Source: Frankiales bacterium
Lineage (GTDB): Bacteria; Actinomycetota; Actinomycetes; Mycobacteriales; SCTD01
Length of the DNA: 46,329 nucleotides
NCBI GenBank assembly: GCA_025965475.1
Contig: JAOPWV010000058.1
Location: forward strand, 1-46,329
Direction of reading: 5' to 3'
Below are positions 16,541 to 24,408 of this stretch, piece after piece (within the stretch, counting starts at the first letter, position 1; each line of letters starts with the position of its first letter). Position numbers and translations under genes: made by a program. The notes beneath the pieces were generated by a model. It did no database searches. It was not told the origin of the DNA and saw only the letters and a program-made list of their open reading frames with translations.

Positions 16541-17693
16541 GGCGGTCCTTTGTGCGGCGGGGGGCGAACTCGTCGCGGACGGCCGCGGTGTGCTCGCCCA
16601 GCGCGGGGATCGGGCCCATCGCCGCCTCGCGGCCGGTCACGGTGACCGGGGGTAGCAACGAGCGCACCGGCCCGGCGGGGGAGTCCACCTCGCGCCAGCG
16701 GTCGCGGGCCGCGAGTTGGGGGTGCTCGGCGAACTCGTGCATCGTGCGCATGCGGGCGTTCGCGATACCGAGCTCGTCGAGGCGCTCGGTGACCTGCTCG
16801 GCCGTGAGGTGGGACAGCGCCTCCTCGAGCAACACGCGCAGCTCGGCGTCGTTCGTGACCCGGCTGGAGTTCCGGAGGAAGCGGGGGTCCTGCGCCAGCT
16901 CAGGTTGACCCAGCGCGTGGGCGCACAACGCCGCCCACTCCCGCTCGTTCTGCACACCGATGAAGACCTGCCCGCCGTCACCGGCGCGGTAGGGCCCGTA
17001 CGGGGAGATCGAGGCATGCCGGGCTCCCGTGCGCTCGGGCGGGGTGCCGCCGTATGTGGCGTAGAGGTAGGGCTGGCTGGCCCACTCGCCGAGGGCGTCC
17101 AGCATGGCCACCTGGAGACCCGTGCCCTCGCCGGTGCGCTCGCGCTCGTAGAGGGCGGTCAGCACCCCCGAGAACGCGTACATGCCGGCCGAGATGTCGG
17201 CGACCGAGATGCCGGCCTTGGCGGGGGAGTCGGGTGAGCCCGTCACGGACAGCAGGCCTGCCTCGCACTGGACGAGCAGGTCGTACGCCTTCTTGCTGCT
17301 GTACGGCCCGCCGGCTCCGTAACCGGAGATGGAACAGGTGATGAGCCGCGGATGCGCCGCGCGCAGAGTCTGTTCGTCCAGCCCCAGGCGGTTCGTCGCG
17401 CCGGGCACGAGGTTCTGCACGAAGACATCGGCTTGGGCCAGCAGCGCGTCGAGGAGCGCGCGGTCGTCGGGGTCCTTGATGTCGAGGGCGACGCTCTCCT
17501 TCCCGCGGTTGAGCCATACGAAGTAGCTCGACATGCCCTTGACCGTCTCGTCGTAGCTGCGGGCGAAGTCACCGCTGCCGGCCCGCTCGATCTTGATGAC
17601 CCGGGCGCCGAGGTCGGCGAGCTGCCGGGTGGCGAACGGCGCGGCCACCGCCTGCTCGAGCGCTACGACGGTGATGCCGCTCAGAGGGTGCAT
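16527..17693 (-). CDS. CaiB/BaiF family (type III) CoA-transferase
   Basis: The 388-residue protein is a family III CoA-transferase. The family opening LSGITVVALEQAVAAPFA is present, the catalytic Asp is Asp166 in ISVADISAGMYA, and the typical GEGTGLQVAMLDAL follows. It would move CoA from a donor such as succinyl-CoA onto a dicarboxylate, or within mesaconyl-CoA. ATG 17693 shares one base with the TGA of the lyase gene (TGATG). Between a hydratase and a lyase its most likely substrate is a C5 diacid (itaconate or mesaconate type); donor and acceptor are inferred from context. Confidence 0.87.
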   Translation of the reverse strand: MHPLSGITVVALEQAVAAPFATRQLADLGARVIKIERAGSGDFARSYDETVKGMSSYFVWLNRGKESVALDIKDPDDRALLDALLAQADVFVQNLVPGATNRLGLDEQTLRAAHPRLITCSISGYGAGGPYSSKKAYDLLVQCEAGLLSVTGSPDSPAKAGISVADISAGMYAFSGVLTALYERERTGEGTGLQVAMLDALGEWASQPYLYATYGGTPPERTGARHASISPYGPYRAGDGGQVFIGVQNEREWAALCAHALGQPELAQDPRFLRNSSRVTNDAELRVLLEEALSHLTAEQVTERLDELGIANARMRTMHEFAEHPQLAARDRWREVDSPAGPVRSLLPPVTVTGREAAMGPIPALGEHTAAVRDEFAPRRTKDRHDLG

Positions 17694-18562
17694 CAGGACC
17701 TCCGCGCGGGGCCGGGACGGGGCTCCACGCCGGCCTGTCGCAGGACCTGCCGCGCACGTTCCACGACCGGCCGGTCGACCATCTCCCCGTCCAGACGCCC
17801 TGCTGAGCCATCGCTGACGCTGTCCAGGAGACGGCGGGCCCGGCGCACGTCCTCCTCGCTGGGGCTGAATGCGCCGTTGACGGCCGCCACCTGGCGCGGA
17901 TGGATGCACAGCTTGCCGCCAAAGCCCAGGCCGGCCGCTGCGGCCGCGTCCGCCTCGATCACCAGCGGGTCGTCGAAGGCCCGCGTGACACCGTCCACGG
18001 GCGCGGCAACCCGGGCGGCACGGGACGCCACCACCAGGGAGGTGCGCGCGAACAACAGCGTTGCTGCCGTTTCCGTCGCGCCGATGTCGAGCGCGAAGTC
18101 GAGGGAGCCGAAGGCGAGGCGGACAACGCCCTGCGCGCCGGCCAGGTCGTACGCGCGGTGCACGCCCAGCGCGGTCTCGACGAGCGGGACCACCGGCGTG
18201 TGCGGACCCACGGTCTCGCTGAGCTCGGTGACCGCTCGGGAATCCTCGGCCTTCGGCACCATCACGGCACGCAGGCCCGGTAGTCCGGCCAGCGCGGCGA
18301 CGTCGGCGTCATAGTGCGGCGTGCCGCGGGCGTTGATCCGTACGCATGCCACACCCCCCTCCTGCAGCCAGCGGACGACCTCCGTACGGGCTGCCGTCTT
18401 GCGGTCGGTGGTGACCGCGTCCTCGAGGTCGCAGATCACGAGGTCCGCGCCGCTCGTGGCAGCCTTGCCGAACCGGTCTCGCCGGTCGCCGGGGACGAAC
18501 AGCCACGACCGGGCTTCCGCCACGGCCGGCAGCAGTGCGCGCGCCTCGGTGTCGCGATCCAT
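17693..18562 (-). CDS. CitE-family beta-hydroxyacyl-CoA lyase (citramalyl-CoA lyase type)
   Basis: The 289-residue TIM-barrel protein has the CitE/malyl-CoA lyase motifs RSWLFVPGDRRDRF, VICDLEDAVTTDRK, AVMVPKAEDS, the Glu-containing PLVETALGV, LAFGSLDFALDIGA and KLCIHPRQVAAV. It is near the length of stand-alone lyases rather than citrate lyase subunits, and no citrate lyase alpha or gamma subunit is nearby. It would cleave citramalyl-CoA to acetyl-CoA and pyruvate. ATG 18562 lies one base after the stop of the dehydrogenase gene, which sets the start; a longer in-frame version would overlap that gene. Confidence 0.87.
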   Translation of the reverse strand: MDRDTEARALLPAVAEARSWLFVPGDRRDRFGKAATSGADLVICDLEDAVTTDRKTAARTEVVRWLQEGGVACVRINARGTPHYDADVAALAGLPGLRAVMVPKAEDSRAVTELSETVGPHTPVVPLVETALGVHRAYDLAGAQGVVRLAFGSLDFALDIGATETAATLLFARTSLVVASRAARVAAPVDGVTRAFDDPLVIEADAAAAAGLGFGGKLCIHPRQVAAVNGAFSPSEEDVRRARRLLDSVSDGSAGRLDGEMVDRPVVERARQVLRQAGVEPRPGPARRS

Positions 18563-18563
18563 G

Positions 18564-19721
18564 TCAGGGGGCCACCGTTCCCCGGTCCACCAGCTGCCGG
18601 ACGATGACATTGCGCTGGATCTCGTTCGTCCCCTCGCCGACGATCATCAGCGGCGCGTCCCGGAAGTACCGCTCCACGTCGAACTCGGTGGAGTAGCCAT
18701 AGCCACCGTGGATCCGGATGGCATCGAGCGCGATCTGCATCGCCGTCTCGGAGGCGAACAGTTTGGCCATGCCGGCCTCCATGTCCGCGCGCTCCCCGGC
18801 GTCGAAGCGACGGCACGCGTACAGCACCAGTTGGCGGGCAGCGGTCAGCCGGGTCACCATGTCCGCGAGGTAGTTCCCGATCGACTGGTGCTTCCAGATC
18901 GGCTTGCCGAAGCTCTCACGTTCCTGCGCGTACTGGAGTGAGTCCTCCAGGGCGGCCCTGCCGACGCCCAGCGCCCGGGCGGCGACCTGGATACGGCCGA
19001 TCTCCAGCCCGCGCATCATCTGCCCGAATCCCTGCCCCTCCTGCTCGCCGAGCAGGGACGAGATGGGGACGCGGAAGTCGTCGAAGGAGATCTCGCAGCT
19101 CTCGACGCCCTTGTAGCCGAGCTTGGGCAGGTCACGGGAGAGGGTGAACCCCGGACCCTTCTCCGCCAGCAGGATGCTGATGCCCTGGTGCGCCGGTTTC
19201 GCGGCCGGGTCGGTCTTGCAGAGCAGCGCGACGAGACCGGCCCTGCGGGCGTTGGTGATCCAGGTCTTGGAGCCGTTGACGACGTACTCGTCGCCCACCC
19301 GGGCGGCGGTGGTCCGCATCGCCTGCAGGTCGGAGCCGCCCCCTGGCTCGGTGAGAGCCATCGTGGCGCGCAGCTCTCCGGTCGCCATCCGCGGCAGGTA
19401 GGCGTCCTTCTGCTCCTGCGTGCCGTAGTCGAGGATCAGCTTCGCCACCACGGTGTGCCCGCCCATGGCGCCGGCCAGGCTCATCCAGCCACGCGACAGC
19501 TCCTCGGTGACCAGCGCGTAGCAGGGGGTGCTCACGTGCCCCTGGCCCCACGGCTCGGGGATCGCCAACCCGAAGATGCCCAGCTGCTTCATCTGCTCGA
19601 TGAGCTTCTCCGGGTAGGTGTTCGTGTGGTCCAGCTCCTGCACCACCGGCTTCACATCGCGGTTCACGAAGTCGCGGACGGTCTCCACGATCGCCTGCTC
19701 TTCACCGTTCAGCCCCTCCAC
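18564..19721 (-). CDS. Acyl-CoA dehydrogenase
   Basis: The 385-residue flavoprotein has all three domains of the family. Signatures are ALTEPGGGSDLQAM, WITNARRAG in the middle domain, ESFGKPIWKHQSI and the C-terminal HGGYGYSTEFDVERYFRD. The catalytic base is the Glu of VGEGTNEIQR. It would introduce a double bond into a saturated acyl-CoA; in this cluster a branched dicarboxyl-CoA such as methylsuccinyl-CoA is plausible but unproven. GTG 19721 has GAGGAG five bases upstream. It is shorter than the Rhodobacter methylsuccinyl-CoA dehydrogenase I recall, so the substrate remains open. Confidence 0.9.
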   Translation of the reverse strand: MEGLNGEEQAIVETVRDFVNRDVKPVVQELDHTNTYPEKLIEQMKQLGIFGLAIPEPWGQGHVSTPCYALVTEELSRGWMSLAGAMGGHTVVAKLILDYGTQEQKDAYLPRMATGELRATMALTEPGGGSDLQAMRTTAARVGDEYVVNGSKTWITNARRAGLVALLCKTDPAAKPAHQGISILLAEKGPGFTLSRDLPKLGYKGVESCEISFDDFRVPISSLLGEQEGQGFGQMMRGLEIGRIQVAARALGVGRAALEDSLQYAQERESFGKPIWKHQSIGNYLADMVTRLTAARQLVLYACRRFDAGERADMEAGMAKLFASETAMQIALDAIRIHGGYGYSTEFDVERYFRDAPLMIVGEGTNEIQRNVIVRQLVDRGTVAP

Positions 19722-19770
19722 GGGGACTCCTCTCGGGTTGGGGTGGTGCCTGGTTCGCGGCGACAGCGGA

Positions 19771-20958
19771 TCACAGATGGTCACGCAGGATCTGCCCCGC
19801 GGTCGGCCAGTCGATGGTGTCCGGGTCCAGTGAGGTGCCGGACAGGCAGTCCTGCAGCTTGCGCGCCATCTCCGACGGCGTAGGAGGCCGCTGCGGCGAG
19901 CCGGGTGGAAAGCGCTGCCGTGCGCGGAGGACCTGAACGCCGACGTGGACCTCCGCCTCCAACTCGCCGGCGAGCAGCCAGTCGCCGCCCTCGACGAGCT
20001 CCACGTCGACAAGATCCACCAGCCGGCGGGCCGCCGGCCGCTGGGCCGCCTGGTCGGTGAAACTGGCGAAGCCCTGATAGGCGTCGAGCAGAGCCGTCGC
20101 CGCGGCGTACTCGATGCTGAACTTGGCCTGCAGGCCGGTGTCCGGGCGGTGATGGATCAGCGGCATCACCGTGCCGGCCGGCGTCCTGATCACGATGCGG
20201 CTGATCTCGGCCGGATCCAGCCCCTCGCCGACCAGCTGGGACAGCGCGCTGATCGGGCGCTGCAGTGCATAGCAGCAGGGGAAGATCTTGATGGCCAGGC
20301 CGCCCGGTACCGCCGGCCCTGCCAGGTCCAGGGCGGATACGTCGCCGCCCACGAGCCGGAGCCAGCTGTCGAGGGCATGCGGGTCGGCGGTTGCGCCGGC
20401 CGCGGCCAGGTGCGCAGCCCGTACGCCGGCCTCGGCGGCGAAGCCGACCTGCAGTGACTTGGCGTCCGTACCGAACGCACGTTGGACGCCACCCGCTGCC
20501 GGGACCGCCAGGGCCATGGCGATCGCGATCCGCTCGGTGTCGAGGCCGAGGGCGATGGCCGCGCCGACGGCGGCTGCCGGGGCGCCGGCCGTGGTCGTGG
20601 CGTGCCACCCGGCCGAGTAGTGCGACCAGCCCAGCGCCGAGCCGAGCCGCGCCATGACACCTGCCGCGGCGAGGTAGGCGCGGGCGCCACCCCCGGTCGC
20701 CAGGACGGCGGGTACGCACACGGCGCTGATGTGGGTCGTCGACTGCATGTGCAGGTCGTCGAAGTCCAGGACATGGCCCGCCACGGCCCAGCGCCCGGCC
20801 TCGGACAGAGCCGCCGACGCGCGCACGACAGGCTCGGCGCGCGCGGCCACGGCCACGGCCACCGTGTCGAGGAGAGAGCGCTCCGCCAGCTCGAGGTCCG
20901 CAGCGGTCGGCTCGAAGTCGGTGGCCCACCGGGCCAGTCCGGCGGCAACGGAGCTCAC
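19771..20958 (-). CDS. MmgE/PrpD family protein
   Basis: The 395-residue protein belongs to the MmgE/PrpD superfamily, which contains 2-methylcitrate dehydratase, cis-aconitate decarboxylase and iminodisuccinate epimerase. Typical elements are HVLDFDDLHM near residue 65, KSLQVGFAAEAGVRAAHL, FPCCYALQRPI and the C-terminal KFSIEYAAATALL. It is shorter than PrpD (about 450-480) mainly at the C-terminal side. GTG 20958 has a strong GGAGGAGG site just upstream, so I prefer it to an ATG 15 codons earlier. It is the first gene of the five-gene CoA operon. Making itaconate, dehydrating or epimerising a C5/C6 acid are all possible. Confidence 0.85.
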   Translation of the reverse strand: MSSVAAGLARWATDFEPTAADLELAERSLLDTVAVAVAARAEPVVRASAALSEAGRWAVAGHVLDFDDLHMQSTTHISAVCVPAVLATGGGARAYLAAAGVMARLGSALGWSHYSAGWHATTTAGAPAAAVGAAIALGLDTERIAIAMALAVPAAGGVQRAFGTDAKSLQVGFAAEAGVRAAHLAAAGATADPHALDSWLRLVGGDVSALDLAGPAVPGGLAIKIFPCCYALQRPISALSQLVGEGLDPAEISRIVIRTPAGTVMPLIHHRPDTGLQAKFSIEYAAATALLDAYQGFASFTDQAAQRPAARRLVDLVDVELVEGGDWLLAGELEAEVHVGVQVLRARQRFPPGSPQRPPTPSEMARKLQDCLSGTSLDPDTIDWPTAGQILRDHL

Positions 20959-21006
20959 ACGCCACCTCCTCCAGGACAGGACAGCGCTGCATGAGTGCGC
21001 CATACG

Positions 21007-21047
21007 TAATGTACGGCCATTAGGCTGGCCTTGGCTCGTCCTGTCAA
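21007..21047 (-). promoter_or_regulatory. Promoter and dyad operator 1, upstream of the MmgE/PrpD operon
   Basis: On the minus strand a perfect -35 TTGACA (21047-21042) is followed after 17 bases by -10 CCTAAT (21024-21019). The dyad TAATGTACGGCCATTA (21007-21022) covers the -10; its arms TAATG and CATTA are exact inverted repeats. Two close copies of this sequence lie in the GntR and MFS promoters. Confidence 0.7.
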
Positions 21048-21105
21048 GGGCGCCGCAGCGTCCGGGGCGCGGACGTCTGGCTGCCCAGGGCCGCGCGGCG
21101 CGTGC

Positions 21106-21852
21106 CTAACTCGGGTTGCGCCGGAGCCGGACCCGGTAGGAGTACCGGTCCGGGTGGAAGTGGCTGATGGCCAGCTCGACCGGCTCTCCGTCGGCGTCGA
21201 AGTACATGCGGTCGATCCGCAGCAACGGAGTGCCGGGCTCCAGGCCCAGGCCCTCGGCCGCCTCGCCGCGGGCGGTCCCCACTGTGATGCTCTGCTCGGC
21301 GTCCTGGATCGGGGAGGCGAGCACCCGGTCCAGCAGACCGATGAGCGTGACCGGACTGACGGTGCCGGCGGAGGCCAGTTCCTTCACGTCACCGAGTCGG
21401 GCGGCGACCCGTGGCGGCAGCGCGACACTGGTGTGGGAGAAGGCCTCGCCGTGGTGGAGCCGGAGGAACGTCGTCGTCGTGATCCGGTCGTCCGGCAGGC
21501 GCAATCTGCCCGCGGCGGTGGGATCAACCGCTGCGGCAAGGGGACGGAGGACCCGCAGCTGGCTGTCCGCGGACAGGGCCATGAGGTCTTCGACGGAGCC
21601 GAACTGTCGCAGGTACCGCCCCGAGGTGGGCGTCACGAACGTGCCTCGCCCCGGAACCCGGAACACGAGGTCCTCGGCGACCAGGTCCTGGAACGCGCGC
21701 CGCACCGTCTGACGGCTGACGGAATACTTGCTCGCGATCTCGGCCTCGGTGGGCAGTGCCGCGTCGGGGCCGAACTCGTGGCCGAGGATCTGCGAGCGCA
21801 AGTCGCTCCAGACGCGCCGGAAGGCGGGTTCGCGCCGGCCCGGTGTGCCCAC
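21106..21852 (-). CDS. GntR-family (HutC subfamily) transcriptional regulator
   Basis: The 248-residue protein has an N-terminal GntR winged helix (about residues 10-75; PTEAEIASKYSVSRQTVRRA, then GRGTFV) and a C-terminal UTRA ligand domain (about 100-240; LRIDRMYFDADGEPVELA near its end). HutC-type regulators usually repress until a small ligand binds the UTRA pocket. GTG 21852 has AGGAG six bases upstream and gives the normal family length; the frame stays open further upstream through its own promoter. It lies between two divergent catabolic arms, both preceded by the same dyad, and also by a copy in its own promoter, so it probably controls both arms and itself. Confidence 0.92.
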   Translation of the reverse strand: MGTPGRREPAFRRVWSDLRSQILGHEFGPDAALPTEAEIASKYSVSRQTVRRAFQDLVAEDLVFRVPGRGTFVTPTSGRYLRQFGSVEDLMALSADSQLRVLRPLAAAVDPTAAGRLRLPDDRITTTTFLRLHHGEAFSHTSVALPPRVAARLGDVKELASAGTVSPVTLIGLLDRVLASPIQDAEQSITVGTARGEAAEGLGLEPGTPLLRIDRMYFDADGEPVELAISHFHPDRYSYRVRLRRNPS

Positions 21853-21884
21853 GTCTCGCTCCTGTCCTGGGACTGAACAAGCTG

Positions 21885-21924
21885 ATATGTCAGGCCAGAT
21901 AGGTACTGGTACTGCCCTCTGCAA
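21885..21924 (-). promoter_or_regulatory. Promoter and dyad operator 2, upstream of the GntR gene
   Basis: On the minus strand TTGCAG (21924-21919) and TATCTG (21901-21896) are spaced by 17 bases. The dyad ATATGTCAGGCCAGAT (21885-21900) covers the -10. It matches operator 3 at 18 of 21 positions over the extended site, in the same orientation to its promoter, which suggests autoregulation. Confidence 0.65.
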
Positions 21925-22066
21925 CGCCTGCGCATCAGCGCCAACGGCAGTTTAGGGCCCGCCCAGCGTCCCCGTGGCCAGGTGGAAACAGCTGGGCCAC
22001 AAGAACGTCTGGTGCGTGGCCCGGCTCGCGGCGAGGGGCAGAGCGCTGTTCTGTTCGCGGAAACTC

Positions 22067-22108
22067 TTGACCGGGCCTGGGACCATCGCTATATATGGCC
22101 TTACATAT
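22067..22108 (+). promoter_or_regulatory. Promoter and dyad operator 3, upstream of the MFS operon
   Basis: TTGACC (22067-22072) and TATATA (22090-22095) are spaced by exactly 17 bases. The dyad ATATGGCCTTACATAT (22093-22108) begins inside the -10; its arms ATATG and CATAT (read on the minus strand) are perfect. Transcription should start near 22102, leaving a leader of about 177 bases before the MFS start. Confidence 0.7.
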
Positions 22109-22278
22109 CGGCTACCGGACGACGTACTCGCAGGGCGTGCGCGGCGCTGGACAGACATCACCTTCCTCGTAGATCGGCCGCGCGTCAGATCGGTTCTGCC
22201 ACTCCGGCAGAACCGCTGGGTGTCGCGCACCACCCATGTCCTCGGACCGGGTGCGGACTCTACGAACGGGACAGAGTC
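22109..22278 (+). other. Structured 5' leader of the MFS operon
   Basis: This untranslated stretch holds two perfect hairpins. The first is CGGTTCTGCC (22191-22200) with GGCAGAACCG (22206-22215), a 10-bp stem and 5-base loop. The second is GACTCT (22256-22261) with AGAGTC (22273-22278), whose 11-base loop contains the only purine-rich ribosome site (ACGGGAC) and whose stem ends directly at the ATG. The stretch upstream to 21960 shows nothing else that I recognise. Confidence 0.5.
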
Positions 22279-23646
22279 ATGGACGTAACTGATCAGCTGG
22301 TCTATGAGGCGCCTCAGGTCACCGACAGGGATGTGAGGATCGCGACCTGGGTGTGCTTCTTCGCGTGGACGTTCGCGGTCTACGACTTCGTACTGTTCGG
22401 CAATCTGCTTCCCAAGCTGGCCGCCGACCTCGGCTGGTCGTCGGGCCACTCCACGGGCGTGAACACCTGGGTGACGGCCGGTACCGCGCTCGTCGCGTTC
22501 GGTGTCGGTCCGCTGGCTGACCGGCTCGGTCGGCGCAAGGGCATCATCATCGCTGTCGTGGGCGCCGCCGTGGCTTCGCTCCTGACCGCGTTCGCGGGAT
22601 GGCTGATCGGCGTGATCGCTGGTGTCGGTCTCGTCGTCCTGGTCCTGGTGCGCTCTCTTGCCGGCCTCGGGTATGCCGAGCAGGCGATCAACGCGACCTA
22701 CCTCAACGAGCTGTTCGCCCACGTCTACTCCGACCCGGCCAAGGCGCGTCGCCGCGGGCTCATCTACTCCCTGGTGCAGTCGGGCTGGCCCATCGGCTCC
22801 GTGCTCGCGGCCGCGTCGATCTACCTGCTGTTCCCGATCGGCGGCTGGTCCCTGTGCTTCATCGTCGCCGTGTTCCCGGCCATCTTCATGGTCTGGGCGG
22901 GCCGCTACCTCAAGGAGAGCCCGCAGTTCGTGATGCGTCACCGGGCCGAGTCGCTGCTGGCCGACGGGCGCACGGAGGAGGCGCACGCGCTGGCGGCCCA
23001 GGCCGGCGTCGACCTGTCGGACCAGTCGACGCCGCTGGCGTCCGCGTTCAAGGGCGAGTCGTTGCGGTCCACCGTCGTCATCGGTATCGCCTTCCTGCTC
23101 AACTGGCTGGGCGTCCTCGCGTTCGCGATCCTCGGCACCTCCCTGCTGACCGCGAAGGACGGCAAGGGCATCGCGTTCGACAGCGCGCTGGCGATCCTCA
23201 TCGTCTCCAACGCGACCGCGTTCGCCGGCTACCTCTTCCACGGCTGGCTCGGCGACCAGATCGGCCGGCGCAACGCGATCGCGCTCGGGTGGATCCTGTG
23301 CGGGGCCTCCTTCAGCGGGATGCTGCTCGCCCCGAACGGGAACTTCGGCCTGATCATCGCCCTGTACAGCGCGGGACTGTTCTTCCTCATCGGCCCCTAC
23401 TCGGCGCTGCTGTTCTTCAACGGCGAGAGTTTCCCGGTCCACACCCGCGCGACCGGCGGCTCCATCATCAACGCTGCCGGCCAGGTCGGGGCGATCATCG
23501 GCGGCCTGCTCATCACCTGGGCGCTGAACAACGGTCAGAGCTGGACGCAGGCGACGTTCCTGTTCGGCTGCCTGCCCATCTTCGCGTCGGGCCTGATCAT
23601 CCTCGGTGCCCGCAATGTCGACCCGCGCAAGGTGCGGCTCGACTGA
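22279..23646 (+). CDS. MFS transporter (sugar/acid porter type)
   Basis: The 455-residue permease has 12 predicted transmembrane segments and the MFS loop motif GPLADRLGRRKG between segments 2 and 3, repeated in weaker form as GWLGDQIGRRN in the second half. The LKESPQF segment after TM6 is typical of the sugar-porter and acid-symporter groups. It probably imports the substrate of this regulon by proton symport. ATG 22279 is the first start after the promoter; the upstream extension of the frame runs through the promoter and operator and is not coding. Two bases after its stop the amidohydrolase gene begins. Confidence 0.88.
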   Translation: MDVTDQLVYEAPQVTDRDVRIATWVCFFAWTFAVYDFVLFGNLLPKLAADLGWSSGHSTGVNTWVTAGTALVAFGVGPLADRLGRRKGIIIAVVGAAVASLLTAFAGWLIGVIAGVGLVVLVLVRSLAGLGYAEQAINATYLNELFAHVYSDPAKARRRGLIYSLVQSGWPIGSVLAAASIYLLFPIGGWSLCFIVAVFPAIFMVWAGRYLKESPQFVMRHRAESLLADGRTEEAHALAAQAGVDLSDQSTPLASAFKGESLRSTVVIGIAFLLNWLGVLAFAILGTSLLTAKDGKGIAFDSALAILIVSNATAFAGYLFHGWLGDQIGRRNAIALGWILCGASFSGMLLAPNGNFGLIIALYSAGLFFLIGPYSALLFFNGESFPVHTRATGGSIINAAGQVGAIIGGLLITWALNNGQSWTQATFLFGCLPIFASGLIILGARNVDPRKVRLD

Positions 23647-23647
23647 G

Positions 23648-24310
23648 ATGCCGGGGAACAGCGAGGTCGACGCGCTGACGCACGAGACCTACCGCAGGGC
23701 GGGGTTCACGGGCTCGTTCGAGTTCGGGGTCCGGCCGGCCCTGCTGGTGGTGGACTTCTGCCGCGGTTTCACCGACCCTGCATGTCCGCTGGGCTCGGAC
23801 ACGACCGCGGAGGTCGAGCGCACTCGGGTGCTGCTCGACGTCGCCCGGGCACGCTCGACTTTCGTCGTCTTCACGACCATCGCGTACGACGAGGGGGCGC
23901 GCGCGACCACCACGTGGCTGCGCAAGGTCCCGTCCCTCGGCGAGCTGACCGTCGGTTCCCCGTGGGTCGACATCGACGTGCGGCTGGGGCGGCTCGACCA
24001 CGAGCCGGTCGTGGCCAAGCACGGCGCCTCCGCCTTCTTCGGGACGCCGCTGCAGGCCCTTCTCGTGGCCGCCAGGATCGACACCGTCCTCGTCATGGGT
24101 GCGACCACGTCCGGCTGCGTGCGCGCCTCGGTCGTGGACGCGGTCCAGTACGGCTTCCCGACCTTCGTGGTCACCGACTGCTGTGCGGACAGGTCGGCCG
24201 GTCCGCACGACGCGAACCTGTTCGACATGACGGCGAAGTACGCCGATCCCCTCACCTCCGAGGAGGTGGTGAGCCACCTCCAGCGACTGCCCGAGACCGC
24301 GCTGCGCTGA
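23648..24310 (+). CDS. Isochorismatase-fold amidohydrolase (N-carbamoylsarcosine/maleamate amidase type)
   Basis: The 220-residue cysteine hydrolase has the full catalytic triad: Asp36 in [10 protein letters not shown], Lys124 in [13 protein letters not shown] and Cys157 in [12 protein letters not shown]. The N-terminal extension with [18 protein letters not shown] matches the N-carbamoylsarcosine amidase and maleamate amidase branch, which hydrolyse terminal amides of small acids with release of ammonia. ATG 23648 follows the MFS stop by one base. Beside an imidase-fold protein it would be the natural half-amide hydrolase of a cyclic imide pathway; the exact substrate is inferred. Confidence 0.85.
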   Translation: MPGNSEVDALTHETYRRAGFTGSFEFGVRPALLVVDFCRGFTDPACPLGSDTTAEVERTRVLLDVARARSTFVVFTTIAYDEGARATTTWLRKVPSLGELTVGSPWVDIDVRLGRLDHEPVVAKHGASAFFGTPLQALLVAARIDTVLVMGATTSGCVRASVVDAVQYGFPTFVVTDCCADRSAGPHDANLFDMTAKYADPLTSEEVVSHLQRLPETALR

Positions 24311-24408
24311 CCCCGGCGTCCCGACACCGCAGCAACGCAGTCCGTGCGTTCCCGCCCCACCCAGCCACTGCTCGGCGCCGCCGCGTGCGCCACCTACGAG
24401 GAGATGAC

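Noticed and set aside
21982-22278. An upstream extension of the MFS reading frame
   Set aside because: It runs through the predicted promoter, operator and leader hairpins and adds non-membrane sequence foreign to the family.
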